Shown here one piece after another: positions 34,301-43,622 of a stretch of 64,000 bases of DNA. The translations under genes and the position numbers were made by a program. Location of the stretch: NCBI RefSeq assembly GCF_048128805.1, contig NC_135997.1:16700116-16764115 (forward strand), written 5' to 3'. The DNA comes from Centroberyx gerrardi (taxonomy: Eukaryota > Chordata > Actinopteri > Beryciformes > Berycidae). Below the pieces are notes generated by a model that saw only the letters and a list, made by a program, of their open reading frames with translations, did not search any database and was not told the DNA's origin. Position 1 is the first letter of the stretch. Every line of letters begins with the position of its first letter.

Positions 34301-35865
34301 ATGTATTTGATTGTTGCTGGCTGCATAGTTCAGTTTTCTTGATGGGGGTGACCTCACCTTTTTGTCCTTGATTTGATTTATTTTTTTTGTTCTGTCTCTA
34401 GACGTAACCGGTTTGACAATGAGCCAGAAGTAAAGAAGAATCGCCCTGCTCCTCACAGGGAGAGTTCAGGGTTTGAGCGCTACCCCAAGACCTTTGACAC
34501 AGTCCGCAGAGCGGAGCCCCCCCCTCCTCCACGGGCCGACCTCCGAGACACCGACCGCAGGGACAGAGACGAGAGACGGCCTGTGCCCATGCCGGAGCGT
34601 CCTGTAGGAGCCAGAGCAGCAATGCCTGGCATGTCACACAACCGCTCGCCCAGAGACGGAGGGCATGGGGGATGGAAGAATGATGGCGGCATCAATGCCA
34701 ACAAGGGAGATATACGGTAAAAATATTCATGGAATGCTTGAGCGAGTAACATTGTCAATTGGCTGTTGTTTCCCTACAAGTGAAAGCTAACTTGTTATTT
34801 TTAATCTCTTACCTGCTGTCATGCTGGGTTGAGCAGCGGAGCTGTGCGTATGCGTCCAGAGCGCTCAGGCAGAGACGGGCCAGGCCCCGCCCTCAGAGGG
34901 GGGTCCTCAGCCAGCCGGGGGAGGAGCAGCTTTGGCGACCGAGAGGGAGGAAGACCCATGGTGATGGGAGACCAGGTCAGCATACCTCCTGAATTACAGC
35001 TGTCTATGCATCGTCTTAGGTCCTCGCTATAGCGTCTCACCGGGGTGTTTGCATGTCCTGGAAAAAGTCTTAAAATCTCTTAAATTATCTGAACTTGAGG
35101 CCTTAAAAAGTCTTGTACAGTTAAATATAGCATTTAAGTCTTGCGCTCAGTTTTAGAGGTCTCAAAAAGATTCATTTCTTGGTGTGCTGTTTTACTGGTG
35201 AGACATCGGCCCAGTCTCAGAGATATATAATTTGCTAGGTCTACAATTTAAAATTTTATCTTTTGTTTTTTCACCTGCAAAATTTGTGTTCTGTCATTCT
35301 AACCGGAAAGTCTTGTGTTTAACTTGCAGCTAACAGCTCATAGAAGAATGGCCCCTGGCTCTAAGTCTCTAATGTCTCCGCAGCCATTTGGCTCTGGCCG
35401 CCAGGTGGTGGTGGAGCGGCACGGCAGGGACCAGGGTCCGAGGAAGGAGTGGCACGGTGGAGCGGGTTCCCAGGGCGGGGGCTTCCCTGATAACCGCAGG
35501 ATGGGAGACAGCCGGGGCAGCATGATGGCTCCACACTCGAGGTAATACCACAATTGCATATAATTGATGAGAAAACCCTTTAGTTGAGAAAACCCCTTGT
35601 TTTTATCTTGTTATCTATTGCTGCTGGTCACTGAGAGTTACCAAACATAATTTCGTTGTATGCCTACAATGACTAATAAAGTGTCTTATCTTATCTTAGT
35701 GTGTCCCAATTGCTCAGCAATCTAAGATTTGGGCTTTGTTTCTCTCTCTTCAGCCATTCCTCGTCTGGTATGAACCGAATTGTACAGATCACCAACAACT
35801 CCATTTCCAGCGGTGGCAACGTTGGAGGATTCAAGCCCTTCAAAGGAGCGCCGCGGCGGTTCTAA
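21457..35865 (+). CDS. sltm: SAFB-like transcription modulator
   Basis: SLTM is a nuclear protein of the scaffold attachment factor B family. It binds DNA through a SAP domain and RNA through an RRM, and represses transcription broadly. Twenty coding exons join in frame: 21457-21591, 24091-24178, 24279-24334, 26626-26653, 27711-28374, 28978-29021, 29197-29303, 29982-30131, 30339-30451, 30531-30694, 30790-30890, 31008-31067, 31156-31301, 31412-31592, 31972-32096, 33504-33677, 34402-34716, 34837-34975, 35330-35541, 35754-35865. They total 3114 nt, or 1037 residues, close to the mammalian length of about 1034. Order: SAP (about 11-45), Glu-rich acidic region (about 103-250), [18 protein letters not shown] (about 349-424), Lys/Ser-rich linker, Arg/Glu-rich coiled coil (about 590-720), Arg/Gly-rich tail ending [11 protein letters not shown]. 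Two splice choices are less certain: the exon 9 donor (GTGGGT) and the exon 19 acceptor. Confidence 0.95.
22055..22182 (+). mobile_element. tRNA-derived SINE, diverged (sltm intron 1)
   Basis: GGCAGAGCATGGC resembles the first promoter box and GGGGTTAGATTCCCA the second box of a tRNA-type RNA polymerase III promoter. A body with AATGTATGCATTCAC follows, and it ends near GCGTCCACCAAATGG, the usual type of teleost SINE end (GCGTCTGCTAAATGG in general form). Confidence 0.55.
22621..22792. mobile_element. hAT-like MITE, 172 bp (sltm intron 1)
   Basis: Starts CAGTGGTTCTCATCCTG and ends with the inverse-type terminus GGTTTAAAACTATTG. It is flanked by ATTTAGAG (22613-22620) and ATTTGGAG (22793-22800), an 8-bp duplication with one mismatch, as expected for hAT insertion. 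Contains the GGTCGCGAGATGG and GGGGTCACAAG motifs common in this type of element, and an internal poly-G tract around 22660-22680. Confidence 0.65.
23600..23868 (-). repeat. MITE-like sequence beginning TTAAAGGATAATTCTGG on the minus strand
   Basis: Read on the minus strand from 23866 it starts TTAAAGGATAATTCTGG, the kind of terminus seen in abundant short teleost DNA elements and similar to the TTAAAGG termini at 4046 and 8602. The other end is not evident, so the lower limit is nominal. Confidence 0.35.
24091..24178 (+). CDS. sltm: sltm exon 2
   Basis: 88 nt, phase 0 in and 1 out. Encodes [20 protein letters not shown] and a short basic stretch, conserved after the SAP domain of the family. 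Confidence 0.9.
24279..24334 (+). CDS. sltm: sltm exon 3
   Basis: 56 nt after CTTTTTAG, donor GTGATT. Encodes [18 protein letters not shown], the start of the acidic region. Confidence 0.88.
25100..25260 (+). pseudogene. piggyBac-type transposase relic
   Basis: 25100-25170 reads [15 protein letters not shown], and after a frameshift 25166-25228 reads [20 protein letters not shown] and then MPRN. The order DELKAF...YWS...MPRNR-like is characteristic of the DDE_Tnp_1_7 (PGBD) transposase. Stops and frame changes show that it is broken. Confidence 0.65.
25287..25318. repeat. (GT)16 microsatellite
   Basis: Uninterrupted GT dinucleotides inside sltm intron 3. Confidence 0.95.
26626..26653 (+). 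CDS. sltm: sltm exon 4 (28-nt microexon)
   Basis: Between TTTTTTTCAG and GTATGT. Encodes DIEEDESEK plus one base and keeps the frame into exon 5. Its mammalian counterpart region is much longer. Confidence 0.85.
26928..27540 (+). other. Coding-like, stop-interrupted acidic stretch in sltm intron 4
   Basis: One frame reads [20 protein letters not shown], later [20 protein letters not shown] and [10 protein letters not shown], separated by several stops, mostly TGA. Composition is acidic, as in the sltm acidic region. It could be an eroded acidic exon or an alternative exon with a premature stop. Chance is not excluded. Confidence 0.3.
27711..28374 (+). CDS. sltm: sltm exon 5: acidic repeat region
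   Basis: 664 nt, the largest exon. 27846-27990 is a tandem Glu-Pro/Glu-Ala array (units such as EPEAEVDA and EPEAEEEA). It is followed by the conserved [15 protein letters not shown] and a Lys-rich end, [14 protein letters not shown]. The donor GTTTGT at 28375 leads to [11 protein letters not shown] in exon 6. The open frame runs on into the intron for 36 codons. Confidence 0.93.
28978..29021 (+). CDS. sltm: sltm exon 6
   Basis: 44 nt, acceptor TTTGTAG, donor GTAAGA. Encodes [14 protein letters not shown]. Confidence 0.88.
29197..29303 (+). CDS. sltm: sltm exon 7: RRM first half
   Basis: 107 nt. Ser-rich lead, then [19 protein letters not shown] (RNP2-like IWVSGL, residues 351-356) and LFGKYGK at the donor. 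Confidence 0.95.
29982..30131 (+). CDS. sltm: sltm exon 8: RRM second half
   Basis: 150 nt, phase 0 at both ends. Encodes [20 protein letters not shown] with RNP1-like KCYGLVTM, and closes the domain with [10 protein letters not shown]. Confidence 0.95.
30339..30451 (+). CDS. sltm: sltm exon 9
   Basis: 113 nt of Lys/Ser-rich linker. The donor is taken as AACAA then GTGGGT, because only that choice joins exon 10 without a stop (giving [13 protein letters not shown]). The alternative GTGAGG four bases on would break the frame. Confidence 0.8.
30531..30694 (+). CDS. sltm: sltm exon 10
   Basis: 164 nt after CCTTGTGTAG. Encodes [19 protein letters not shown] and a Ser-rich stretch, a low-complexity charged linker. 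Confidence 0.87.
30790..30890 (+). CDS. sltm: sltm exon 11
   Basis: 101 nt. Encodes [18 protein letters not shown] and RRGRHFEK; the SPGxMVxxDxxKGD core is a family signature. Confidence 0.9.
31008..31067 (+). CDS. sltm: sltm exon 12
   Basis: 60 nt, phase 0 both sides, 20 codons including [15 protein letters not shown]. The donor is a weak GTCTGA. Confidence 0.82.
31156..31301 (+). CDS. sltm: sltm exon 13: start of Arg/Glu coiled coil
   Basis: 146 nt. Encodes [20 protein letters not shown] and [10 protein letters not shown], conserved across SAFB, SAFB2 and SLTM. Confidence 0.94.
31412..31592 (+). CDS. sltm: sltm exon 14: Arg/Glu coiled coil
   Basis: 181 nt. Continuous RE-type helix ([19 protein letters not shown] and similar) ending RIRIEQ. 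Confidence 0.94.
31972..32096 (+). CDS. sltm: sltm exon 15: end of coiled coil
   Basis: 125 nt. Encodes [20 protein letters not shown] and [19 protein letters not shown]. Confidence 0.94.
32539..32562. repeat. Poly-C run of 24 bases
   Basis: Uninterrupted homopolymer in sltm intron 15, in the middle of LINE-related sequence. The exact length may be a sequencing artefact. Confidence 0.8.
32600..32790 (+). mobile_element. LINE reverse-transcriptase relic (sltm intron 15)
   Basis: 32611-32658 reads [15 protein letters not shown] and, after a frame change, 32714-32752 reads [13 protein letters not shown]. This is the NDYRPVALTS-type motif of non-LTR reverse transcriptases of the L2/Rex kind. 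Stops and frameshifts show decay. Related sequence probably extends back to about 32230. Confidence 0.7.
33504..33677 (+). CDS. sltm: sltm exon 16
   Basis: 174 nt. Encodes [20 protein letters not shown] and [14 protein letters not shown], matching the family after the coiled coil. Confidence 0.94.
34402..34716 (+). CDS. sltm: sltm exon 17
   Basis: 315 nt, phase 2 at both ends. Encodes [35 protein letters not shown] and [12 protein letters not shown]. Confidence 0.93.
34837..34975 (+). CDS. sltm: sltm exon 18
   Basis: 139 nt after GAGCAG. Encodes [15 protein letters not shown] and [20 protein letters not shown], ending MVMGDQ. Confidence 0.9.
35330..35541 (+). CDS. sltm: sltm exon 19, two possible acceptors
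   Basis: Acceptor AACTTGCAG at 35329 gives a 212-nt exon starting [19 protein letters not shown] second acceptor, CTCCGCAG, at 35383 would start at [16 protein letters not shown] and remove exactly 18 codons without shifting frame. The invariant part is [19 protein letters not shown]. Confidence 0.85.
35620..35699 (+). mobile_element. Retroposon 3' tail with (TTATC)n (sltm intron 19)
   Basis: ACATAATTTCGTTGTATGC then ACAATGACTAATAAAG and TCTTATCTTATCTTA match the general form of a widespread fish retroposon end (TTTCGTTGTA...CAATGACAATAAAG...(TATC)n). Only the tail is present, 55 bp before the last exon. Confidence 0.6.
35754..35865 (+). CDS. sltm: sltm exon 20: C-terminus and stop
   Basis: Encodes [20 protein letters not shown] and [11 protein letters not shown], then TAA at 35863-35865. 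The terminal block is the clearest SLTM signature. Confidence 0.95.
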
Positions 35866-37597
35866 CTGCACCCAGATTCGACCAGTCTAAGCCACCTGAC
35901 AAATTTGCAGACTTTTCCGAACTTTTTATTTTTGGAATATCACCTGTTTTAGTTGGCGAATTTCTGGCCACGAGGTTGATATGAAATGTTTTTATTTTGT
36001 ATAGATGAGTGTTTACCTCAGTGTAGGGTTTTCCTGACAGTTCTGCTGTGACGTTAAACAACCCTGTGCACATATGTTTTACTTAAATTTAGGAGGATAC
36101 TGTACAGCCCTAGTTCTTTGTAACAAGTTTTCATGTGACGTTACTTATCAGCTCCTCCTGTATTTGAAAGTGTTGTATGTAAATTTTCAGTAAATTAGTG
36201 TAGACTTCATTCTTCTGAAGGTAAATAATGTCACGCTCCAATTTCCTGTTTCACTTGTCTTTTTTTCCAGTGTATTTTAGAGCTTATAAGGTGATGAGAG
36301 GGTTAATGCACTCAAATTTGAATGTTTCCTCAGTGAAAAGGATGGGGCAGGGGACATTTTTGAAAGTACACAGTTGGGGTGGAGGTCCTGTTTTGCAAAA
36401 ATATATATCGGTCTGTTCTATCTGTTTTTGTTTTGCTAAAATTGATGTCAAACTGTAACAGCCTGCATAGTAGCAAAATACTTTATCTCATGGCCCAGGA
36501 GCTTGTTAACAGGCCTATCTCTCCTAAAATAGCTTTTGAAGTTCAATCTCCCATAATTGCAGGGCATTCAGTGGTATCTCTTCAGACAAGGATTAGGTCT
36601 AGTCCTAGACTTAATGCCCCATTTGAAGTGACCCCAGGCTGTTTGGTTTTCAGAGCCCCTGAAAAGACCAGACCAAATAGTTTTCATATTTGCTCATTGT
36701 CATTCATGTGTGCACCATGTGAGATGGTCAATGACAACGATTCTGGTATTTATGACTACATCTGATAATGCTTGAATCAAATTCTGTCAGTCATTTTTTT
36801 CCCATCATTCCACAGCTTGAAGTGGCAATGTTAGACTTTCCACAATTGGATTTCATAAGAGACATGCTATTAGATGCATGCATCCATGCATGAAGTACAT
36901 TGATGGCATTATCTAGAATCTCTGAGTCTGCATGAAAATATGCTGACTGAACATGAAATCTGCACCTTCCTTATTAAGCAGCAGCAAGGAAGTTTGAGGC
37001 AGCAGAGCATGCATTGTAATGTAATGCATCAGCTGTGACTAGATTGCTCCAAGCACCTTTGCACTGTCATTGCTTGCTTGGTAATTTCAGGTTTTTTTGT
37101 TTTTTTTTATTGTAGTCTAAGGTCACCTTCAGTTGGACCAAATAATATTTCACATACAGTTTGAGAGTTCTCATTTTAGCTCATCTGAATTTAACTAAAG
37201 TCTGTTTTTTCATGGAGAAAGCTTGGAGCTACCATCTGACTAAATAAGGGATTGAGTTAAGTCTTGTTTAGTTTGCCAGATTAATCCATCCTTCAGGAAC
37301 TTAAATATTTTCGATAGCATATTTTTTTCTAAATTAAATATTCCTGAAAAAACATCTTTCATTTGGGACACTTAAGGACACAACCCGGTAGTCTGGTTGA
37401 AAGACTTTTAGCACATAGCTTGAATAATTGGCTTCTAAAGCCCTTTTTAGTTAATTTTTGGTTAAATATGGGGGGGCACTAAATGGCGAAGTTTTGAGAA
37501 AACTTCACAACATGAGTTTGACACTTTTTTGGGTATCACAGAGAGACTTTAGATTTCTGCACTCTTCCAAATGTAAGCAGTGATCATGAACGTCATA
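35866..37597 (+). other. sltm: sltm 3' UTR and downstream spacer
   Basis: Non-coding sequence follows the stop. I see no unambiguous AATAAA within the first 1.5 kb on the plus strand, so the cleavage site cannot be placed. A 128-codon open frame at 36379-36765 shows no motif and is not supported as a gene. Confidence 0.45.
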
Positions 37598-38372
37598 CAG
37601 GGCCTTAGGAAAGAAGTCAACCCCCTTTTCTCATGTTTTGTGGTGTTGCAGCCCAAATTCAAAATGCATTAAATAGTTTTTTGTCCACAATCTACAGAAA
37701 ATACCTCATAACAAAGTGAAAACATGTTTAGAAAAATGTGTAAATTTACTTAAAATGAAGTTCAGAAATCTCAAATAAGTATTCAACCCCCTAAGTCAAC
37801 ACTGTTGACTTAGGGGAAGCTGTAATCGCACCTTTGGAGCGATTACAGCTTCATGTTTTCTTTGATACGTCTCTATCAGCTTGGCACATCTGGATTTGGG
37901 GATTTTTTTCCATTCTTGCTTGCGAATTTGCTCAAGCAAGGTCAAGTTGGGCTGAAAGTGTCTGAACAGCTATCTTCAAGCCATTCCACAGATTTTCAAA
38001 GGGATTCAAGTCTGGGCTTTTGGCCGGGCCACTCAAGGACTCTTGACTTTGATCATTGTCCCGTTGGAGCTTAATTCACCGCCCCAGACTCAGGTCTTCG
38101 GCACTCTGAGGCAGGGTCTCCAATAACTTGCCTGTGTTCGGCACCAGTCATTGTTCCCTCTATCCAGGCCGTGCTGCCATGCTGCTACCACTGTGCCTCG
38201 CAGCAGGGACGGTGTCAGATGGGTGATGAGCTGAGCCCGGCTTCTGCCAGATATTACGCTTTTTCATCACAGCTGAAGACTTCAATTATGTTTTATCAGA
38301 CCACAGAATCTTTTGCCTCATGCTTTCAATTTTTCACATGACTTTTTGCAAACTCCTGGCATGCTGTCACAG
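37598..38372 (-). mobile_element. Decayed Tc1-like transposon
   Basis: On the minus strand this matches the layout of teleost Tc1 elements. The left end is GGGCCTTAGGAAAGAAGTC. It carries the words AGTATTCAACCCCCTAAGTC, GATTACAGCTTC and ACATCTGGAT, and 38018-38031 reads GGCCGGGCCACTCA, the usual GACTGGGCCA...CA region. CATGACTTTTTGCAAACTCC marks the far side. Stops, indels and loss of the remainder leave no usable transposase. Placement is intergenic, between sltm and mindy2. Confidence 0.7.
37788..37852. repeat. Two adjacent perfect 14-bp inverted repeats
   Basis: Hairpin 1: CCCCTAAGTCAACA at 37788-37801 and its exact inverse at 37803-37816, 1-nt spacer. Hairpin 2: GAAGCTGTAATCGC at 37816-37829 and its exact inverse at 37839-37852, 9-nt spacer. 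They share one base. Confidence 0.95.
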
Positions 38373-39163
38373 AATTGGATTCAATGGGCTTCACATTGTA
38401 GGAAAAAAACAATTAGTGCTATATACCTATAAAAATGTATGCTCCAATATAAATTTCAAATAAGTCACACACAACATTAACCATTGATATAAATGTATGA
38501 ATCAGGTTTTTGGTCAAATTTGTCTTGAGTGTGATTCTGTGATATATGCCTTACCACAAACAATGACAACAAAGCAACTATTGATTTTAGTCTTTTATTA
38601 TCCTGGTACTTCTAATCAGGTTGAATGTCCCTCGTCTATAAGGCATTTTGTTATATATATCACCATATACATTTTGCGACTGTACTGTGAAAGGCTACAT
38701 ACATTATTTGGTCATTTATGTAAATAGATGAACATTTAAACCAACACAAAAGATTTATCCTCCCATATTCACAACTAAACAGGTTCCTTTTGCTTGTATT
38801 TTTATATAAGTGAAATATAAACATAATGGGCCATACAACGAAACTGATATTCTTGGGGTAGCTAATGAGATTTTACTCTGCCTTATGTTTCATTCAGCAC
38901 TATACATGCACCACAAAATAACATCTGGGAGTTGATATTGCATTCAAGAAAACTTCTCACTTCAGATTGTTTAGCAGTCTGGATGCACATGTCTCATACA
39001 ACAAGAATAAACATCCTCTCCCTACTACACAGATGACAACACTCAAGCCTTAGAAAACAGCCTTTTCCTCTTTTATGTCAAAGTATGAGCATATCACATT
39101 ACATTTGTGAAAAGCTATGCAATTAAACAGACTTTGACTGGACTGGAAAATAGCTACCTGAAT

Positions 39164-39435
39164 TAGGGATGCACCTATACCATTTTTTTTGCTGATCAAG
39201 TAGAGTACCATTTGAGCCATTTTCTTTATTGCAGTTTTGTCCAATCTACACATTTTCTGTCAAATTGTGCAGAGAAACTTTACATAGCATAGACTTATGT
39301 AATCAAATTACACCCACCTATCTTTTTTTTTTGTAAAGTAATTGATAAAAAACCTCTCAGCATCATCAAATTAACTGTGTGCTGGTACTCAGGATTTGTA
39401 TTGATAGCCTTCTGCCTGGTATAGATGCACCACTA
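39164..39435. mobile_element. hAT-like MITE, 272 bp, with perfect 8-bp target duplication
   Basis: Termini are TAGGGATGCACCTATACCA and, inverted, TAGTGGTGCATCTATACCA (16 of 19 match). ACCTGAAT flanks both sides (39156-39163 and 39436-39443). No transposase frame. It lies in the putative mindy2 3' UTR region and adds a minus-strand AATAAA at 39225-39230. Confidence 0.82.
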
Positions 39436-42400
39436 ACCTGAATATATCAAATTGCAGCAAGTTCTATTGAAATGGTTATATACTTTGTCAACAAATACAC
39501 TCCTTAATTTTAAGCCAAAACAGTTTAACAGCCCTTTCATACTTTTACAAATTAATATTTTATTCAACTGGCTTGAGAGCAACGGCTACGAAGTCGAGAT
39601 AATTCTTTTGGCCATTACTTTTAAAAGGTACCCAAAGAACAATAGCACTCTCGCACAATTTCTGTTCTGTATAAAATGAGGTATGTTTCTTTTCTCTTAG
39701 TGCATATCAATGTAACAGTGCAAAACCAATTACAATGACTACATGTTCAAAGACCACCTTGTCAAAATACTAATTTTACAGCATTTACCCCACGATCACT
39801 TTTACAAGGCATACAAGTAATCACTTGAGACATTGAACACACAATATCCTTCTGATCAATTAATCTTAGGAACAAGGGTGAAACTGAAATGCACATTACA
39901 ACAAAAAGATCAAATTCTGGTAATAAGTGTAATGAATATGAATAGCAAGATAATGCACAGTAGTAAATCTGAAAAAAAAAAGAGAAAAAGGTGTGTGGCA
40001 TGCCTCTACCTCTCGCTCATACAAACACCGACAAACAATCTTTCAGATTGATGAAACTGCCCTAACTGAGGTTCCATTTTTAAACTTCCTTTGGAATGTT
40101 TAATCAGCATGATCACTTTATGGGCCGAGACATGAAGGAGGTAAAACTTGGGAATTCGGGTCCCAATGATACCCTAATCTGAATTTAGTCATGAAAGGTT
40201 CTACAAAAAATAGCACATTGCTGCAGACTGTTGCCGAGGAACCCTCTCCTCTCTCCTTACTGCTTCAAGCTATTTTTGAGGATCAGATTTATGGTTCCTC
40301 TCTTACTATCTTCTTCTAAGTGTGTATTTAAAAAAAAAAAAAAAAAGCTGCATGGAGAGAATTGACAAGGAGTCTAGGAAAGACCAGAGACTAAAAGGAT
40401 GTATTGTAGACCATTTCCCCTCTTTGACTTAACTACTACGGTAGTCATCACTAGTATAAAGGACAAAGCACACCATACAATCTGTACATACTTAACATAG
40501 TGTTCCTTTTTTGGGGGGGTAGTCCAAGTGAACACAAGCGGAGCAGCTTCATCTATTGTCCTTTAGTGTGGACTTCAACAATGAGGGTCTTAAATATTAT
40601 AGTGTTAAGTCCTCTTACATGTCAAAATATTCCATTGACTTCCAAAGCTATGCACAAGTTTCTTCAAACTATAAAGTTGGCCTATAATCTGTTGTGTGTG
40701 TATACTACTGTGTATACATACACACTTGTGATTGTGACTGACAAAGTGACTACAGGCCAAGGTACTGCCGATACAAAGCATACCATTTGAAAAAGATACT
40801 CGAGGATATGTCCCTTCAGAAAAGGCCTGAGAGTATTTCTGATGTGTGTTAAAATGCATGGATTGTCTCATTCTGGTAATACGCCTGTTTCCTTTTGTCC
40901 TATAAAATACTTTGAAATGTTGTAAGGCGTTTTATATACAAAGTATAGCCTTGTGAGGGCCAAACAAACAGGGAGATCAAAGTCCAGCCTCCAAATCAAG
41001 CCCATCAGAGAGGCGTCCCATAGGTAGCCTGCTGCCCCCATCACATCATCTTGCCAGGTAGGAAGCAGTCCTTACAACAGTAGGCTTGTTCTTGTTGAAC
41101 AAAAACGGTAACAGACAAACATGGAGACCACTTAACAAGCACTGGAAGGAACTCCTACTACAACTGTCTTTCTTGATCTGACAAATAAAAGGCTTGAGTC
41201 AAGGCATCCAGCTGGAATGTATAGATACAAAAGTTTCTCAGGAGGCAGTCCCATGGTAGGATAATGGCACAAACTACCAGCCAACTCCACTGTAAGTGTG
41301 CATAAATCTGTACATAGTGTATTTGTCTGTTGCGGTGAGGAGCGCACAAGTTAAAAGGTCATACTACGGAATTTCAGTATTCAAAAATGTTTTTCCTTTG
41401 CCCTAGGACAGCTCAATTTGTGAACGAACTTCCACTATTATCCCCTGTATTCCACAAATGAGTGACGAGTTTGTCCCTCCCTGAATTTGAGATGTCACAC
41501 TGATGTGCAGTTCTACTAAGAACGGGCTAGAAAAGGTGACAGTGAGGTTACCCAGGGGAAAACTGCTAAAAAAACGAAGCTTGTTTGGGTTTACAGCTCA
41601 AGCAAGTCAGTTTCACATCACTGCAACTGGAACGGATTCAAGTTGTAAATCTTGATGTCACAGATTAGAGGTGTGGATTCAGGCTTTAAGAGGGAATTCA
41701 CAAATATTAATTGAACTTTCCTAGACCAGAGGAATGGTGAACTCCTGAATTGCGTGGTATTCCTCTTCAACACCTAGCCACAATAGGAAATCCTACACCC
41801 AGAATGCAACAGGGGAGGTCACGGTGGCGTCTGCACACACACTACATCTCTTTAGCGAGTGGCCAGAAGAGACTGACAGTGAGAATGGGGCGAGGCGCTG
41901 GGCCTCTCAGAGTGTTTGTATGGGATACTGCCATAGCCTTTAAACTGGTAGCAATCTAAACTGTTTCCCACAAGCGGCTTAGTGCTAAGATCATCTTAGT
42001 GCCATTCTAAGTGTTAAGATGCTTTTTGAAAACATGGTGAACTGCATCCTGCAACCCACTCCACCACTGCATCCAGTTCTTTCTCACTCAAACACAAGGT
42101 CAGACTCTTTAGTTAAGATCAGCCACACCGTCCTGCTGGACTGTCAGTGTAACGGTCCAGAAACTAAGCAGTTGTAGTGAAGAATATAAATGACATTAGG
42201 ATTGTGACATAAAAACATTAAATGTCCCATAAGTGTAGCTTAACTAATACAATTTAAAATATTTGGCTATTTCCAAATTTAAATTGTTACATCAGCAATG
42301 CTCAGCAAATGAGACATGTATACCATACACATGATTATACCATATACATAGCATATGTGTATATACCATACACATGAAAACAAACACACATTCACATTCA

Positions 42401-43368
42401 AACAGAGCAGAATACAACACTGCCATACTCTGGTAAGGCAAATCTGAACAGGGCAAGTAGTGATGAGGATTAGTATGTAGCTACAGTATCTGGCAGCTAT
42501 CTGGCATTAGTAACCCTTTAGAAATCCACATGATTTGGGTACATAGTGTTTAGAAGGGGGACACAAATGTTGTTACATTAATTTCCAACAGGCAATATTA
42601 TGAGAAAATCCCTTTCAATTTACACAAAAATAAAACCTCTCCCAAAAGCTATCTTTCACACAGATACATAAATAAAATGTGTAACTTGGCATCATTTAGA
42701 GAGGTGTAAATATTTCACACAATGATGTTCTTGTTACCTCATCTCCAAAAAAAACAAAATCGCATGGCCAAACTCTTGATTATTTCAAACCAAAAAGGCC
42801 TAAACAGGCTCCACCAACCAATAGCTAACTGAACAAATCCTAAGATGATTTATGCATCTCTCGCTCAAAATATCTTCAAAAACTCAAATAAAACAAAAGC
42901 CGGTTTTATCTATATATGTTCTGTAAATACGAATACAAAAAATAGCTTATAAACTGCAATAATGAAAAATGAATGACAATGGTTTTCTTGGAAAAAATAC
43001 GGTGAGAGGGTGACATTTTGTTTCTGTAGATTTTGTCTTTTGCTATAAAATATACCACCCCGAATAAACTTGACCCCACATCACAAATATAGTGCACTGT
43101 GCGACTTGTAACAAAGTTTGGCCAACTCTACGAAAGATAAGGGGTAGTTGTGTCCCTTCCTCTGATGTCCGGGTTCCACTGAGGATAGAGGATAGCAGGC
43201 ACCAGTGGTTTGGGAACGGCAAATCCTCTGTTAGTCTTGTCGCGTCTCTCCTCCAGCTGTCTCCCTCCCTTCTTGCCTCTCTTTGTCGTCAAGTGGGGGC
43301 TGTGCGTTGTGTGTCAAATCCATGGAGAAACAAATGCTGTCCCCTTTCTCACATAAGCAAATGCACAA

Positions 43369-43427
43369 AACACACGCACACACACACACACGCTCTCTCT
43401 CACACACACACACGCACACACACACAC
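43369..43427. repeat. Interrupted (CA)n microsatellite in mindy2 3' UTR
   Basis: CA and CACG units with a short CTCTCT interruption, beginning 7 nt after the mindy2 stop in transcript sense. Confidence 0.9.
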
Positions 43428-43433
43428 TGTATG

Positions 43434-43622
43434 TTACAAAATAACACATTTGTCTTTATCCTTCGGTTCTTTCTTGGGTTTGCGCTCCCCAGCAGAGGGC
43501 TGTTTCCCCGGGCTGGGCGTGGCTCCGGCTGCTGTTCCCGTCCCGGCCCCAGCTGCCGCTCCGGCTGCTCCCACCCCGCCTCTGTCTGCCTCGTCTCCCC
43601 CCGCAGGCTCCTGCTGACCCTG
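43434..43622 (-). CDS. mindy2: mindy2 exon 9: C-terminal tail with CAAX box
   Basis: 62 codons and TAA. Gly/Ala-rich, then a basic ERKPKKEPKDKDKCVIL end. The acceptor is a tandem TGCAGCAG, so one Gln can be included or skipped; inclusion gives QAQQGQQ. Confidence 0.93.
   Translation of the reverse strand, partial: QGQQEPAGGDEADRGGVGAAGAAAGAGTGTAAGATPSPGKQPSAGERKPKKEPKDKDKCVIL

Larger units (their letters stand above)
38373..43433 (-). other. mindy2: mindy2 3' UTR and intergenic sequence
   Basis: About 5 kb after the mindy2 stop without coding sequence on either strand. Mammalian MINDY2 has a long 3' UTR, so much of this may be transcribed. Minus-strand AATAAA candidates occur at 39225-39230 (inside a hAT-like element) and 38594-38599. 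A (CA)n tract begins 7 nt after the stop. A 17-A run occurs at 40330-40346. Confidence 0.45.

Noticed and set aside
36379..36765. 128-codon open frame downstream of the sltm stop
   Set aside because: No motif or start context; better explained as 3' UTR or spacer.
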